From Enterococcus durans NBRC 100479 = LMG 10746 (GTDB taxonomy: Bacteria > Bacillota > Bacilli > Lactobacillales > Enterococcaceae), in assembly GCF_001544215.1 (NCBI RefSeq), contig NZ_BCQB01000013.1:1-58940 (forward strand): a stretch of DNA of 58,940 bases, in the 5' to 3' direction. Within the stretch, counting starts at the first letter, position 1. The number at the start of each line of letters is the position of its first letter. A model generated the notes under the pieces. It was not told the origin of the DNA, searched no databases, and saw nothing but the letters and a program-made list of their open reading frames with translations. Positions 1-8,866 of the stretch are shown here, in pieces. The translations under genes were made by a program, and so were the position numbers.

Positions 1-85
1 TTCCACATCTAAAAATAGATAAATCAAAAGATGAGGTATCTACAGAAGATGAATGGATATTTTAAATTTAAATAGAGGGTAGGGG

Positions 86-901
86 TTGAAAAAGTTGAGT
101 AAAACAGAATTAGAAAATGACAAGCAACTCAGACGAAAAACAAAGGATAGAATCGGAAAATCAGCAAATTTGATCATTACGTTGATCATGGTTATTGGCC
201 AATTAAGTCTACTCACTGTTTTCAGTCAAAATACACAGGCTGCTGATATCGGAAAAGAAGTACCAATCACTTATTCAAATGAGAAATTGTTGCAGAATGG
301 GAATGTAGTTCCACCAGATACAACATATACGAGTGATAGTGAGACATTCGATTTGGCATATGATTTTTCTATTCCTAATTCAACCGGAATTAAGTCAGAA
401 GATTATTTCTACTTGTCAGATATTCCTAGCGTCTTTAAATTATCTGGTCCGTTAGCCTACAAAGTACAGGTGATGGATAAGAACATTGGAGATGTGATGG
501 CTGAGGGGACATTTGATGGCAACGTACCAATGAAATTTACGTTTATCAAGGATATGCCAGCAGAACAAATTACGGGTTCGATAAAATTGAAGCTAGCGAT
601 CACCTATGATGGAAGCGGTAGTTCTTTTGATTTCAGTGGTCATCATTATGTAATTAATAAGAGGGCATCTACTGTACCATCTATAATTAAGAGTGGAGAC
701 CCTTCAAAAGTAGATGCTCTAACTAAAGATGGTAACTACTATTACCACTCAGATACTAAAATATTGACTTATGTATGGTGGGTTAGTTTGAGTCACTATA
801 AGTTATCACCAGGTAAGTACACAATTGAAGATAGTCTTTCTACCCCGTTTCTTACTTTAAATAAAGACAGTTTTTATCCTACAAGTGGGCAACTTGGATA
901 G
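86..901 (+). pseudogene. N-terminal fragment of a cell-wall-anchored adhesin, cut by an IS element
   Basis: This is the first 271 codons of a secreted surface protein. It starts at TTG behind a G-rich GAGGGTAGGGG ribosome site. Residues 1-30 are basic, and residues 29-53 are a hydrophobic signal segment ending near NTQAADI. The rest resembles the N-terminal adhesive domains of MSCRAMM-type proteins. The reading frame stops at a TAG created by the left end of the IS at about 900. The frame joins perfectly across the IS: Gly-Gln-Leu-Gly (codon ending 898) would continue with Phe-Gln-Leu-His-Val (codon starting 2256). An intact parent would have been about 1030 residues. The fragment lacks the sorting signal, so its product, if made, should be secreted and not anchored. 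The ligand is unknown. Confidence 0.85.
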
Positions 902-969
902 GCTACAATTAACTAGACAGAAAAATTAAGGTGTGTAGACTAGAAGAAAACATACCAGGAGGACTTTTT

Positions 970-1260
970 ATGTCTAAGAGAATACGAAGAACTTTTTCAC
1001 AAGAATTCAAGCAACAAATCGTCAATCTTTACTTAGCTGGAAAGCCACGTGTAGAAATCATTCGAGAATATGAACTAACGGCTTCAGCATTTGACAAATG
1101 GGTAAAGCAATCTAAAACGAGTGGTTCATTCAAAGAAAAAGATAATCTTACGCCTGAACAAAAAGAATTGTTAGAACTACGTAAAAGAAACCAGCAATTA
1201 GAAATGGAAAATGATATTTTAAAGCAAGCAGCGCTGATATTCGGACGAAGAGACAAGTAA
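970..1260 (+). CDS. IS3-family transposase OrfA (helix-turn-helix subunit)
   Basis: This 96-residue protein starts at the ATG behind AGGAGG (958-963). Residues 1-50 form the helix-turn-helix that recognises IS ends (RRTFSQEFKQQIVNLY, then the SAFDKWVKQ region). Residues 60-90 form a leucine-zipper-like coiled coil (ELLELRKRNQQLEMENDILK), as is usual for OrfA of the IS150 group. Alone it would act as a DNA-binding regulator of transposition. The OrfB frame lies one base back, and a slippery heptamer near the end of orfA should yield the OrfAB fusion, which is the actual transposase in this family. Confidence 0.9.
   Translation: MSKRIRRTFSQEFKQQIVNLYLAGKPRVEIIREYELTASAFDKWVKQSKTSGSFKEKDNLTPEQKELLELRKRNQQLEMENDILKQAALIFGRRDK
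1218..1224 (+). other. Programmed -1 frameshift site T TTA AAG in the IS transposase
   Basis: In the orfA reading frame the sequence reads ATT TTA AAG, giving the heptamer T-TTA-AAG of the X-XXY-YYZ type. After a -1 slip the frame reads AAA GCA AGC and stays open through QVIDANKHLYPISAM into orfB, with no stop. This matches the usual IS3-family expression strategy. No downstream pseudoknot was worked out. Confidence 0.7.
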
Positions 1261-1295
1261 TCGATGCGAATAAGCATCTTTACCCTATATCAGCG

Positions 1296-2132
1296 ATGTG
1301 CAGAATATTAGGTCTATCACGTCAGTCCTATTATTATCAATCAAAACCAAAGAAAGACGAATCAGAACTTGAAGAAGTAGTCGCTGAAGAATTTATCCGC
1401 AGCCGAAAGGCCTACGGCTCAAGAAAAATAAAAAAAGCCTTATCAAAACGAGGCATTCAGATCAGCCGACGAAAAATTAGTAGAATCATGAAAAATAGAG
1501 GATTAAAATCGAGCTATACTGTTGCTTATTTTAAAGTACATCATTCTACTTGCAATGAAGCCAAAACGACAAACGTATTGAATCGTAAATTCTTAAGAGA
1601 CAACCCATTAGAAACGATCGTAACAGACTTGACTTATGTACGAGTCGGGAAAAAATGGAATTATGTCTGTTTCATTTTGGATCTGTTCAATCGAGAAATT
1701 CTCGGCTATTCTTGTGGAGAACATAAAGATGCCGTTCTAGTAAAAAAAGCATTTAGCCGTATCAAACAACCTCTGACAGAGGTTGAGATTTTTCATACTG
1801 ATCGTGGAAAAGAGTTTGATAACCAAGCTATTGATGAATTATTAACAACTTTTGACATCAATCGATCATTGAGTGATAAAGGCTGTCCTTTTGATAATGC
1901 CGTAGCTGAATCAACTTATAAGTCGTTGAAAGTAGAATTTGTCTATCAATACACATTTGAAACCTTACAACAATTGGATTTGGAGTTATTTGACTATGTC
2001 AATTGGTGGAACCACCTTCGGTTGCACGGTAAACTTGGCTACGAGACACCGGTTGGTTACCGTAACCAGAGATTGGCGCAGCGAATCCTTGATAATGAGC
2101 TCGGATGTGCTAACGCTAGCGAGGCAGTCTAA
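1296..2132 (+). CDS. IS3-family transposase OrfB (DDE integrase catalytic domain)
   Basis: This is the catalytic half of the transposase. The first residues are an HTH_21-type segment (SRKAYGSRKIKKALSKRG). The rve integrase core follows, with the DDE triad visible as Asp in VTDLTYV, Asp in FHTDRGKEF and Glu in AVAESTYKSLK. The C-terminus has the family motif NWWNHLRLHGKLGYETPVGY. The ATG at 1296 is only the first in-frame Met. The open frame extends upstream into orfA, so the natural product is probably the OrfA-OrfB fusion starting at 970. No internal stop or frameshift was seen. Confidence 0.9.
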   Translation: MCRILGLSRQSYYYQSKPKKDESELEEVVAEEFIRSRKAYGSRKIKKALSKRGIQISRRKISRIMKNRGLKSSYTVAYFKVHHSTCNEAKTTNVLNRKFLRDNPLETIVTDLTYVRVGKKWNYVCFILDLFNREILGYSCGEHKDAVLVKKAFSRIKQPLTEVEIFHTDRGKEFDNQAIDELLTTFDINRSLSDKGCPFDNAVAESTYKSLKVEFVYQYTFETLQQLDLELFDYVNWWNHLRLHGKLGYETPVGYRNQRLAQRILDNELGCANASEAV

Positions 2133-2234
2133 CTTTAACTGTTAGCTCCTGCCGAAGATCGTCACATCCGAGGAGGCTCATTGTCAAGGACAATCGGAAT
2201 AGCATACGGAAAGAAGTTCTGCACCTTATAAAAT

Positions 2235-4544
2235 TTGTCAAAAAAACTGTTGCCATTCCAACTTCATGTGAGAGAGGACGGTTCAAGTCCTAGTATTAAT
2301 TATGCTATGGGCACAAAATCACTCCTTGATTCGGTTGATGATGAGGGGAATGGAAAGTTCAAGATCCACGTTACGATTCCAGAAGGGAATACAGATGACT
2401 TTGGGATTAATTACACAACAACGATATCTGTCGATGATCCTAATTTTAGTTCTTTGATTACTCCTAACGGGAATAGTTTAGAAATCAGCGTAACAAATAA
2501 CGCAACCCTTTTTGATAGTAACCATACTAAAATTAATGATGCGCACGCTACTTTTACTTTTGATGCTGGTGGGATGGGACTTGGTGATTATGCGAATAAA
2601 GGTCAAGCAAAAATCTTTAAGCGAGATGCAAATACGGATGCACTTTTAGCTGGTGCGACTTTTGATTTGAAAGATGCCAACAATCAAACAGTTAAGACCG
2701 TTACTACTAATGCAAGCGGTTCAGCGACAGTTGCTGGCTTGACTGCTGGAAATTATAGTTTTGTTGAAACCAAGGCGCCTGATGGCTATAGTTTGAATAC
2801 TACATCGGCGGCAGTAACTGTTGAAGCTGGAAAAATAGGGACTGCGGTTTTCAAAGATGTACAACAAACCGGTAGTGTTGTTTTAACAAAAAAGGCAGCA
2901 AAGGATGGAACAAAGTTGCCCAACGCGAGTTTCAATTTACAAAAGGCGGATGGAACATTTGTTAAATCAGTTACAACGGGTGTTGATGGGACAGTGACAG
3001 TGGATCATTTGCTAGCAGGTGATTATCAATTTATCGAAACCAAGGCACCCAATGGATACACATTAGATGCCAATCCTATTCCATTCACGATCGAAAAAAA
3101 TCAAACAACGGCTAAAGAAGTTACTGCAACCGATGAAGAAACATTGGGTTCTGTCGTGTTGAGTAAGGTGGATGCAGATACTGGGAAAACTTTACCCGGA
3201 GCGATCTTTGAATTGGATACAGCAGCAGGAAAACGTGTCAAAGACCAATTAGTTACGGATAAAACAGGTGAGATTTTTGTAGATAAACTTTTGCCAGGTG
3301 ATTATCAATTTATTGAAAAAACTGCACCAACTGGATATACATTAGATAGTCAACCAATTGCCTTTACAATCGAAAAAGGGCAAACAACAGCTAAACAAGT
3401 AAAGGTTACTAACAAAGCAACGCCAGGTTCTGTCGTTTTAACGAAAAAAGATGCTGAAACAGCTGAAGTATTGCCTGATGCGGTATTTGAATTACAAAAA
3501 AGTGATGGTACAACGATCACAACAGATTTGACGACTGACGCATCAGGAAAAATCTCAGTAGATAGCTTAGAGCCAGGTGACTATCAATTTGTTGAAACGG
3601 TTGCACCAACTGGATATGAAATCAATAAAACACCTGTTAAGTTTACGATCACAAAAGCACAAGCAACAGCGTTACAAGTAGTAAAAACAAATCGTATGAT
3701 TAAAGGAACGGTGGTTTTAGATAAAGCGGATAGTCGTACAGGAACAAAATTGGCTGGGGCGACTTTCAAATTGATCAATAAAGATACCAAAACAACAGTG
3801 ATGGAAGAAATGACAACCTCTCAAAGCGGCCGCTTAGCCGTTCAAAATTTACGTCCTGGGCACTATCAATTTATCGAAACCAAGGCACCAAAAGGGTATG
3901 AACTTGATGCCAAGCCAGTAGAATTTACGATTATGCGGAATCAAAAGGATACTCTTTATCTAACAAAGATAAACAAAGCGATAAAAGGTTCGGTTCGTTT
4001 GGAAAAACGGGATAGTCAATCGAAGAAATTACTAACAGGAGCGAGCTTCAACTTGTTGGATGATCAAGGTAAAATCATTAAAAAAGATTTAGTCACGGAT
4101 AAGAATGGTGTAGTTGAAATTGCCGGATTGGATGTAGGTCACTATCAATTTGTTGAAACTAAAGCACCTAAAGGATATGAATTAGATGCAAGCCCAGTCA
4201 ACTTTACTTTAGACAAAGACTCTTCAAATGTGGCAGTTACAAAATTTGATACGAGCACACCAGTGGTACCACATAAAGCCGAACAACCAAAAACACCTGC
4301 TAGACCAGCAGCAAAGAGCAAATCAACAGTTGGAAAAACAGTAGCGAAGGCTTCTGCTAAACCAGCAACACACAGCAAAGCAAAAGTTGTTGGAACAGCA
4401 AAAGCGCCTAATAATGCTACCTACAAAGCCTATCCTAAAACAGGAGAAGAAAAAAATAGCATCGTTCCTTTAATCGGTGGAGTAGTAGTTGTTGGTATAG
4501 GTGTCTTTGGACTAATGAAGAAAAAAGTTAAATCTGGAAAATAA
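2235..4544 (+). pseudogene. C-terminal part of the IS-interrupted adhesin: six Cna-B/SpaA repeats and a cell-wall sorting signal
   Basis: Adhesin sequence resumes at codon 2256 after the IS right end. The TTG at 2235 lies in the IS and gives a short hybrid N-terminus without a signal peptide. About 120 residues of globular domain come first. Six tandem Cna-B/SpaA domains follow, each with a V(V/R)L-x-K lysine near its start and an ET-x-AP-x-GY segment, the pattern of prealbumin-like folds with Lys-Asn isopeptide bonds. An Ala/Lys/Pro-rich wall-spanning stretch leads to the sorting signal YPKTGEE, a hydrophobic helix and the tail KKKVKSGK. The parent was a long, probably collagen- or matrix-binding stalk protein. 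As it stands it cannot be exported normally. Confidence 0.85.
2601..4250 (+). repeat. Six tandem Cna-B/SpaA-type repeats within the adhesin
   Basis: Repeat starts are at about 2601, 2871, 3147, 3426, 3705 and 3987, giving units of 270-282 bases (about 90 residues). Recurrent peptide landmarks are GSVVL-x-K, a DG or SG turn, GDYQFIET-x-AP-x-GY and a closing FTI-x-K. Repeats 2-6 are closer to each other than to repeat 1, which points to expansion by duplication. Such near-identical modules can change number by recombination. Confidence 0.85.
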
Positions 4545-5248
4545 GTAAATTTTTCGCAAAATCGAATATAAAAAGTGACCGTTGAAAGGTGTGAGTAAAG
4601 TCCACTGGTTTAAATGTTTCGAATTTGATTTAGTGGGCTTTTAGGTATAAACGTTGCATGATTGAACTTCCCCAAAAGAACTATCTCTATAATTATGTCT
4701 AGAGCAGTCAATTCACACCTTTTGTAAAGTATAAAATGTCAGATGAACTATCTAGAGGATATCAATTATTTGTATGTAGTACTTAAAAGAACATGATCGA
4801 AAAATTACAGAAGAAATTACCTTCTTAAAGGAGATAGTTTCTTCTGTAATTTAGGCTCAAATGATTCATTCCTATACTAAATGGATAAGCTAACCAAAAA
4901 TTTGGTATGGGAAACAATAAATTTTCAAGATGGCTTCTATTTTCGGTTCATCAAATAAGCTGATAATTGAATAATGGGAACAAGAGCCCAACCTCGGTTC
5001 GAATATAGCAAAATGAATAAATATACCTTTAAAGAGATTTAAAATGTTATTTAATTCATTTTATTACGATTTAGGCTAAAAAATCAGGTAAATAGTGTTA
5101 ATATAAAGGATAAATATTGGAGTAACAAAGTGAAAAAGGGAAACATATGTAAATGATTTAGCTATATCGATAGAATAGGAATATTGTCACATTTAATTTT
5201 CAGAAAATTTTGGAAATAATATGATGACAACTTGTTGGGGAGGTTTGT
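4545..5248. other. 700-bp gene-free, AT-rich intergenic region
   Basis: I see no convincing open frame and no recognisable IS remnant. The only clear structure is the 15-bp perfect inverted repeat at 4802-4852. The promoter of the following regulator should lie near the right end. The regulator start itself is marked by a strong GGGGAGG ribosome site at about 5237-5243. Confidence 0.6.
4802..4852. repeat. Perfect 15-bp inverted repeat (hairpin)
   Basis: AAATTACAGAAGAAA at 4802-4816 is exactly complementary to TTTCTTCTGTAATTT at 4838-4852, with a 21-base spacer. No T-run follows, so it is not a standard intrinsic terminator on either strand. It could be an operator-like or RNA hairpin element between the adhesin and the Mga-like regulator. 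Confidence 0.7.
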
Positions 5249-6739
5249 ATGGATATTTATGATTTACTTGATAATAGCGAAACTATTCAATTGAAGATCC
5301 TAAGAAAGATCTTCAGTGCGGGGGAGAAAGGGGTTGCATGTGCAGAAGTCAGGCGTTCTCTAAAAATAAACGCAAACACGGTATTGGAAGCAGTAGGGTT
5401 ATTCAATGATTTTTTTAAAGAAACTTATGTTGATCGTAAGGTGGCCATAAATTATACGTCAGAGACGGGTCTTTTGACGTTGGATACCGAAGAAAATATC
5501 GACTTTTCTGAAATTTATAGTACATTTCTAAGAAGGTCAATAAATTATCAAATCATTCAAAAAGTTTCTTTTGAGAGTTCATCGATTTCTCAACTGGCTG
5601 TTCGCTTGTATCTTAGTGAAGCGACGATCTTTAGAAAAATAAAACTTTTGAACTCAAAAATTGAAGAGTTTCAACTCAAAATAAAAAATGTAAAAATGCA
5701 TGGAGACGAGATACAGATACGATACTTATTGTACAGTCTGACTGTCAATGCGTATACATTTAACCAGCACCTTCTAAAGTTTCAGGAACGCACACATCCA
5801 TTTGCGGATGCATTTATCAATACTTTCGAAGTGCTTAGTAACTATAAATTTTCCATCCAAGGAAAAATAAAATTGCGAATATGGCTAGATATCACGATAA
5901 AAAGAATAAGACTGTTAAACGACACTTCGATGGATGCAAATTATCTAGAAGTTGAGAATCAAGCGCTGTATAAAGCAATCAAGAAAAGCTTTCTCTCCAT
6001 TTTGGATCATTATTCATTACTGATCGGAGAGGATGAGATAATGATTTTGTATTCTTTTATGGTATCTTTCGAATTGTATGATTCAAAATATTTACCGCTC
6101 GGAACAAAGGAAATCAAATCGAATGGAAAAGTAGCCTTACTGGATAAAGAATTTTTAAGACGAGTCCATGAAGTCTTTCCTCATTACGAAGAGAAAGTAA
6201 CCATTGAAACAAGGCGCGAAATTGAGTATTCGTTGACGAATCTGCATTGTAAAATCACGAAATTTTGTGGTTAGTTCTACTATTTTTCAGGAAAAAGCAT
6301 TTCTCACTTAGCGAACATGGAGATTTATCAACGATTGCTGACTATTTCAAACAAGTTGGTTGCTTCCATTGAAGAGAGTTTTTCTGATTTTATTACTGCA
6401 GAAGTATTGTCTCTTGTTTATCGAAGATACTTCAACCTCCTTTTAGAGATCCTAAAGAATTATTCAATAAAGATACGTATAGGTGTTTCTATCCATAAAG
6501 ATTATTCTATCAAAGAAGGTGTCTTTTTTCGTCTAACCTACTTGATGCATTATTTTTTTGATGTTGAGATTGAAGAAGCAGCTGAACAACAAAAATACGA
6601 TCTTTTGATTACAGATCTGATCGTATCTACAGAACGATTTGCTCATGATTATTATTATCTGTTGACCGATATTGAAACAACCTATGATTCTGATCGTATA
6701 CAGAAGATTCTAGTAAAGATATATAAGAAGAAGGTTTAG
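5249..6739 (+). pseudogene. Mga-family transcriptional regulator interrupted by one in-frame TAG
   Basis: The gene starts at ATG behind GGGGAGG and would encode 496 residues, the usual Mga-like length. TAG at 6272-6274 splits it into a 341-residue N-terminal part and a C-terminal part (first Met at 6317) in the same frame, with readable sequence between them (FYYFSGKSISHLAN). The N-terminal region holds the HTH_Mga/winged-helix DNA-binding segments; SQLAVRLYLSEATIFRKIKLLN is a clear helix-turn-helix. The remainder matches the PRD-like/Mga core. The paralogue at 57604 aligns straight across the stop (its GYQLSQ..ELYFFDG covers this gene's EYSLTN..FYYFSG), so the TAG is an acquired nonsense change or a base error. 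The flavoprotein gene starts 3 nt after the end. Confidence 0.85.
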
Positions 6740-6742
6740 TGA

Positions 6743-8092
6743 ATGAAATGTATAATCATTGGTGGTTCTCATGCAGGTGTGGCTGCTGCTAGAGCATTAA
6801 AAATTTTAGATCCAAGGATAGATGTAACGCTGATTGAGAAAAATCAGACGCTTGCTTTTATTTCTAGTGGCATTAATTTGGTTTCCAAAGGTATTATTCA
6901 AAAATTAGAAGAAGCGCATAACTATTCTCCTAAAGAGTTAACGGACTTAGGAGTAAAGGTTCTTCTAAGTACAGAGGTACTGAAAATTGAAAAAAATGAG
7001 ATCAAGGTAATCTGTACAATGATAAACGATGGTTCGACAATTACCCAAGAACTACCTTACGACTTCTTAATTGCCGCAATTGGGTCGACTCCTGCGATAC
7101 CCCTCAGCCTTACGAGTGAGAAGAAGGATATATTGACGTATAAAAGTTTTAATGAATCTGCGTTTGCGTTAGACCGCATCAAAAAAGCTAAGAAAATTGC
7201 ATTGATTGGGCTTGGTTTTGTGGGGATGGAATTTGCAGATACTTGGATGAAAGAAAAAGAATTATTTTTAATTGATCGAAGAGACTATCCACTTGCTGGC
7301 TATTTTGATGAAGAATTCATTCGTCCCATACTATCCAATATTCCGAATAATGTTACATTCAATCTGAATACTACTGTAAAGAAAATTGATAAAGATAAAA
7401 AGACGGGTACGTACACGCTAACTTTTCATAGTAACGAGAAAATTTCCAATGTCGATTTGATTGTATCTACCAGCAGTTCCTTACCTAATTCGCAGCTACT
7501 GGAAGGGCTGGTTGATTTGAATTTTGATCATACTGTTAGTGTAAACGACTATCTTCAAACATCTATAGAAAATATTTATGCAGTAGGGGATTTGCTTGAA
7601 AAGCCACTGTTCTCAACCCAACTAGAAATTGGTGGGGTGTTTAAACCACTTGTTTCGCAAGCCCAACGTAGTGGTTTTGTAGCCGCTTATAATATTTATT
7701 CCAATAATCAGTTACCATATCAGTCTTCTAATCGGACAATTGCAACAACATTTGGAGAGTATTACTTGGCAAGTAGTGGAATGACAGAAATAGATACGAT
7801 TATTTATAAACGAAAATGCGTGTCTGTTACTAAAGAAATCTCCGTTGATGGTGGAGAAACGCTAAAATTACAATTGATGTTTGAAAAAGGAACAAATATT
7901 TTATTGGGTGCAGAGCTTTTGACAACATCAAAAATTTTAGTTGAATTAATCAATTTGTTATCTTTGATGATCCAAACAAAAATGGATATATTCGATATCA
8001 TTCAATCCGATTTCTACTTCCAACCAGAATTTACTTCCTATGCAAGATACCTTCAGCAAATTGCCTTAGAAAGTTTACCAGCCATAGGATAG
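6743..8092 (+). CDS. FAD/NAD-dependent oxidoreductase of the NADH-oxidase/CoA-disulfide-reductase fold, lacking Cys42
   Basis: This 449-residue flavoprotein has an N-terminal FAD site GGSHAGVAAARAL (residues 7-19) with His10, as in Nox. A second dinucleotide site, LIGLGFVGMEFAD, lies in the middle, then the FAD-binding IYAVGD motif and a C-terminal dimerisation domain. In NADH oxidases and peroxidases Cys42 (in LSCGI) carries the redox chemistry. Here the same position is Ser42, in FISSGINL. It is therefore unlikely to be a standard water-forming NADH oxidase, and its real acceptor is unknown. It starts 3 nt after the Mga-like gene and is presumably co-transcribed with it. A second Ser42 copy at 56316 is also next to an Mga-like gene. 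Confidence 0.8.
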   Translation: MKCIIIGGSHAGVAAARALKILDPRIDVTLIEKNQTLAFISSGINLVSKGIIQKLEEAHNYSPKELTDLGVKVLLSTEVLKIEKNEIKVICTMINDGSTITQELPYDFLIAAIGSTPAIPLSLTSEKKDILTYKSFNESAFALDRIKKAKKIALIGLGFVGMEFADTWMKEKELFLIDRRDYPLAGYFDEEFIRPILSNIPNNVTFNLNTTVKKIDKDKKTGTYTLTFHSNEKISNVDLIVSTSSSLPNSQLLEGLVDLNFDHTVSVNDYLQTSIENIYAVGDLLEKPLFSTQLEIGGVFKPLVSQAQRSGFVAAYNIYSNNQLPYQSSNRTIATTFGEYYLASSGMTEIDTIIYKRKCVSVTKEISVDGGETLKLQLMFEKGTNILLGAELLTTSKILVELINLLSLMIQTKMDIFDIIQSDFYFQPEFTSYARYLQQIALESLPAIG

Positions 8093-8235
8093 CTTTCATT
8101 ATGAATTTCATGCCCACCGACCACAGTGTTCATAATAGTAGGCAAGTTTTGGTATACATGGAGAAGGAAAACTAATGGATGCGGTAAATGTTCAATTAAC
8201 TGAGAGAGATGCAACTCTTTCAAGATAAAAAAAGA

Positions 8236-8370
8236 TGAGGCCGCTTCTTGGCTCAGAGAGATAAGAAGAGATTCACGAAAATTGTTTTTCAGATTTATGT
8301 GAATGTGGGCTTATTTTTGAAGGATTGCTCCTCGTACCGTCGATTATTCATTTTAGAGAGATCGAGACAC
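8236..8370 (+). repeat. Dispersed intergenic hairpin repeat, copy 1 (diverged)
   Basis: It carries the family landmarks GATAAGAAGA, a CACGAAAATTG stem arm, TTTATGTGAATGTGGGC and TTATTTTTGAAGGA. It is more degenerate than the other copies and lies directly upstream of copy 2, downstream of the flavoprotein gene. Confidence 0.6.
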
Positions 8371-8394
8371 GTTTAGGTTTGAGAAATTGGAGAG

Positions 8395-8645
8395 AAAAAC
8401 GAACAATACGTTTTTTGTATTGCTCGTTTTTTTTTGGAATTTCCGAAAAAACTGACTTTTGGATGCCGTTTATTTGGGAGAGGCTGGGAGAGAAGTGTTT
8501 AACTCCGAGAAATAAGAAGAAATGAACGAAAATTGCTTTTCAAATTTTTGTGAATTTCGGCTTATTTCCGAAGGAGTTGCTTCTGCTCCCACCGTTTATT
8601 CGAGATTCTGTAGCAAACCTGATTTTCGGATTTGTCCCACATTCA
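8395..8645 (+). repeat. Dispersed intergenic hairpin repeat, copy 2 (long form with internal terminator)
   Basis: This is nearly the reverse complement of 42265-42510. It begins with a hairpin and T-run (AAACGAACAATAC pairing GTATTGCTCGTTT, then nine or so Ts) that would terminate rightward transcription. The core hairpin follows: AACTCCGAGAAATAAG pairs imperfectly with CTTATTTCCGAAGGAGTT around a second inner stem. The end is CTCCCACCGTTTATTCGAGA and a segment related to CAAACCTGATTTT. Confidence 0.8.
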
Positions 8646-8777
8646 CGCTCTTCTATTTCTATATTGTTCCCTATTTTTCGTAAGAGAACGTAGATGATTC
8701 CCAACAGCAAATTATTTTAGATATATAATAATTAGTGTTTTTTAATCGTATATGCACCTATTATACGCGTATTTTAA

Positions 8778-8791
8778 TGTAAGCGATTACT
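8778..8791 (+). promoter_or_regulatory. Candidate catabolite-responsive element (cre)
   Basis: TGTAAGCGATTACT matches the CcpA-site consensus TGWNANCGNTNWCA at 13 of 14 positions; only the last base differs. It lies about 76 bases before the permease start, which suggests glucose repression of the permease-hydantoinase operon. It could instead be a site for the GntR-type regulator encoded at the far end of the operon. Confidence 0.5.
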
Positions 8792-8866
8792 TAATTCGTT
8801 AGAATGAGGTAGCTGATATATCAGAGTGTTCTGTTGATTTAGTTAAAAAGAAAATGGAGGGGCAGT

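Larger units (their letters stand above)
901..2254 (+). mobile_element. IS3-family insertion sequence (IS150-like), about 1.35 kb
   Basis: The element carries two overlapping transposase frames and is bounded by imperfect terminal inverted repeats. The left end begins GGCTACAATTAACTAGACAG; the reverse complement of the right end begins GGCAACAGTTTTTTTGACA. Both arms then reach a shared AAGGTG. The flanks are ATA (898-900) on the left and ATT (2255-2257) on the right, compatible with a 3-bp target duplication in which one base has changed. The element lies inside the adhesin gene and in the same direction. The boundaries are set by the arm alignment and could be off by one or two bases. Both frames are open, so the copy looks potentially active. 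Confidence 0.85.

Noticed and set aside
1029-1277. Minus-strand frame opposite the IS transposase
   Set aside because: It mirrors orfA, has no ribosome site, and the sense strand carries clear transposase motifs.
6272-6274. Programmed recoding (pyrrolysine or read-through) of the TAG
   Set aside because: Enterococci have no known pyrrolysine system, and the paralogue has a sense codon in this region. A nonsense change or base error is simpler.
8325-8525. 66-residue open frame
   Set aside because: It lies wholly within two copies of the dispersed hairpin repeat and crosses a terminator.
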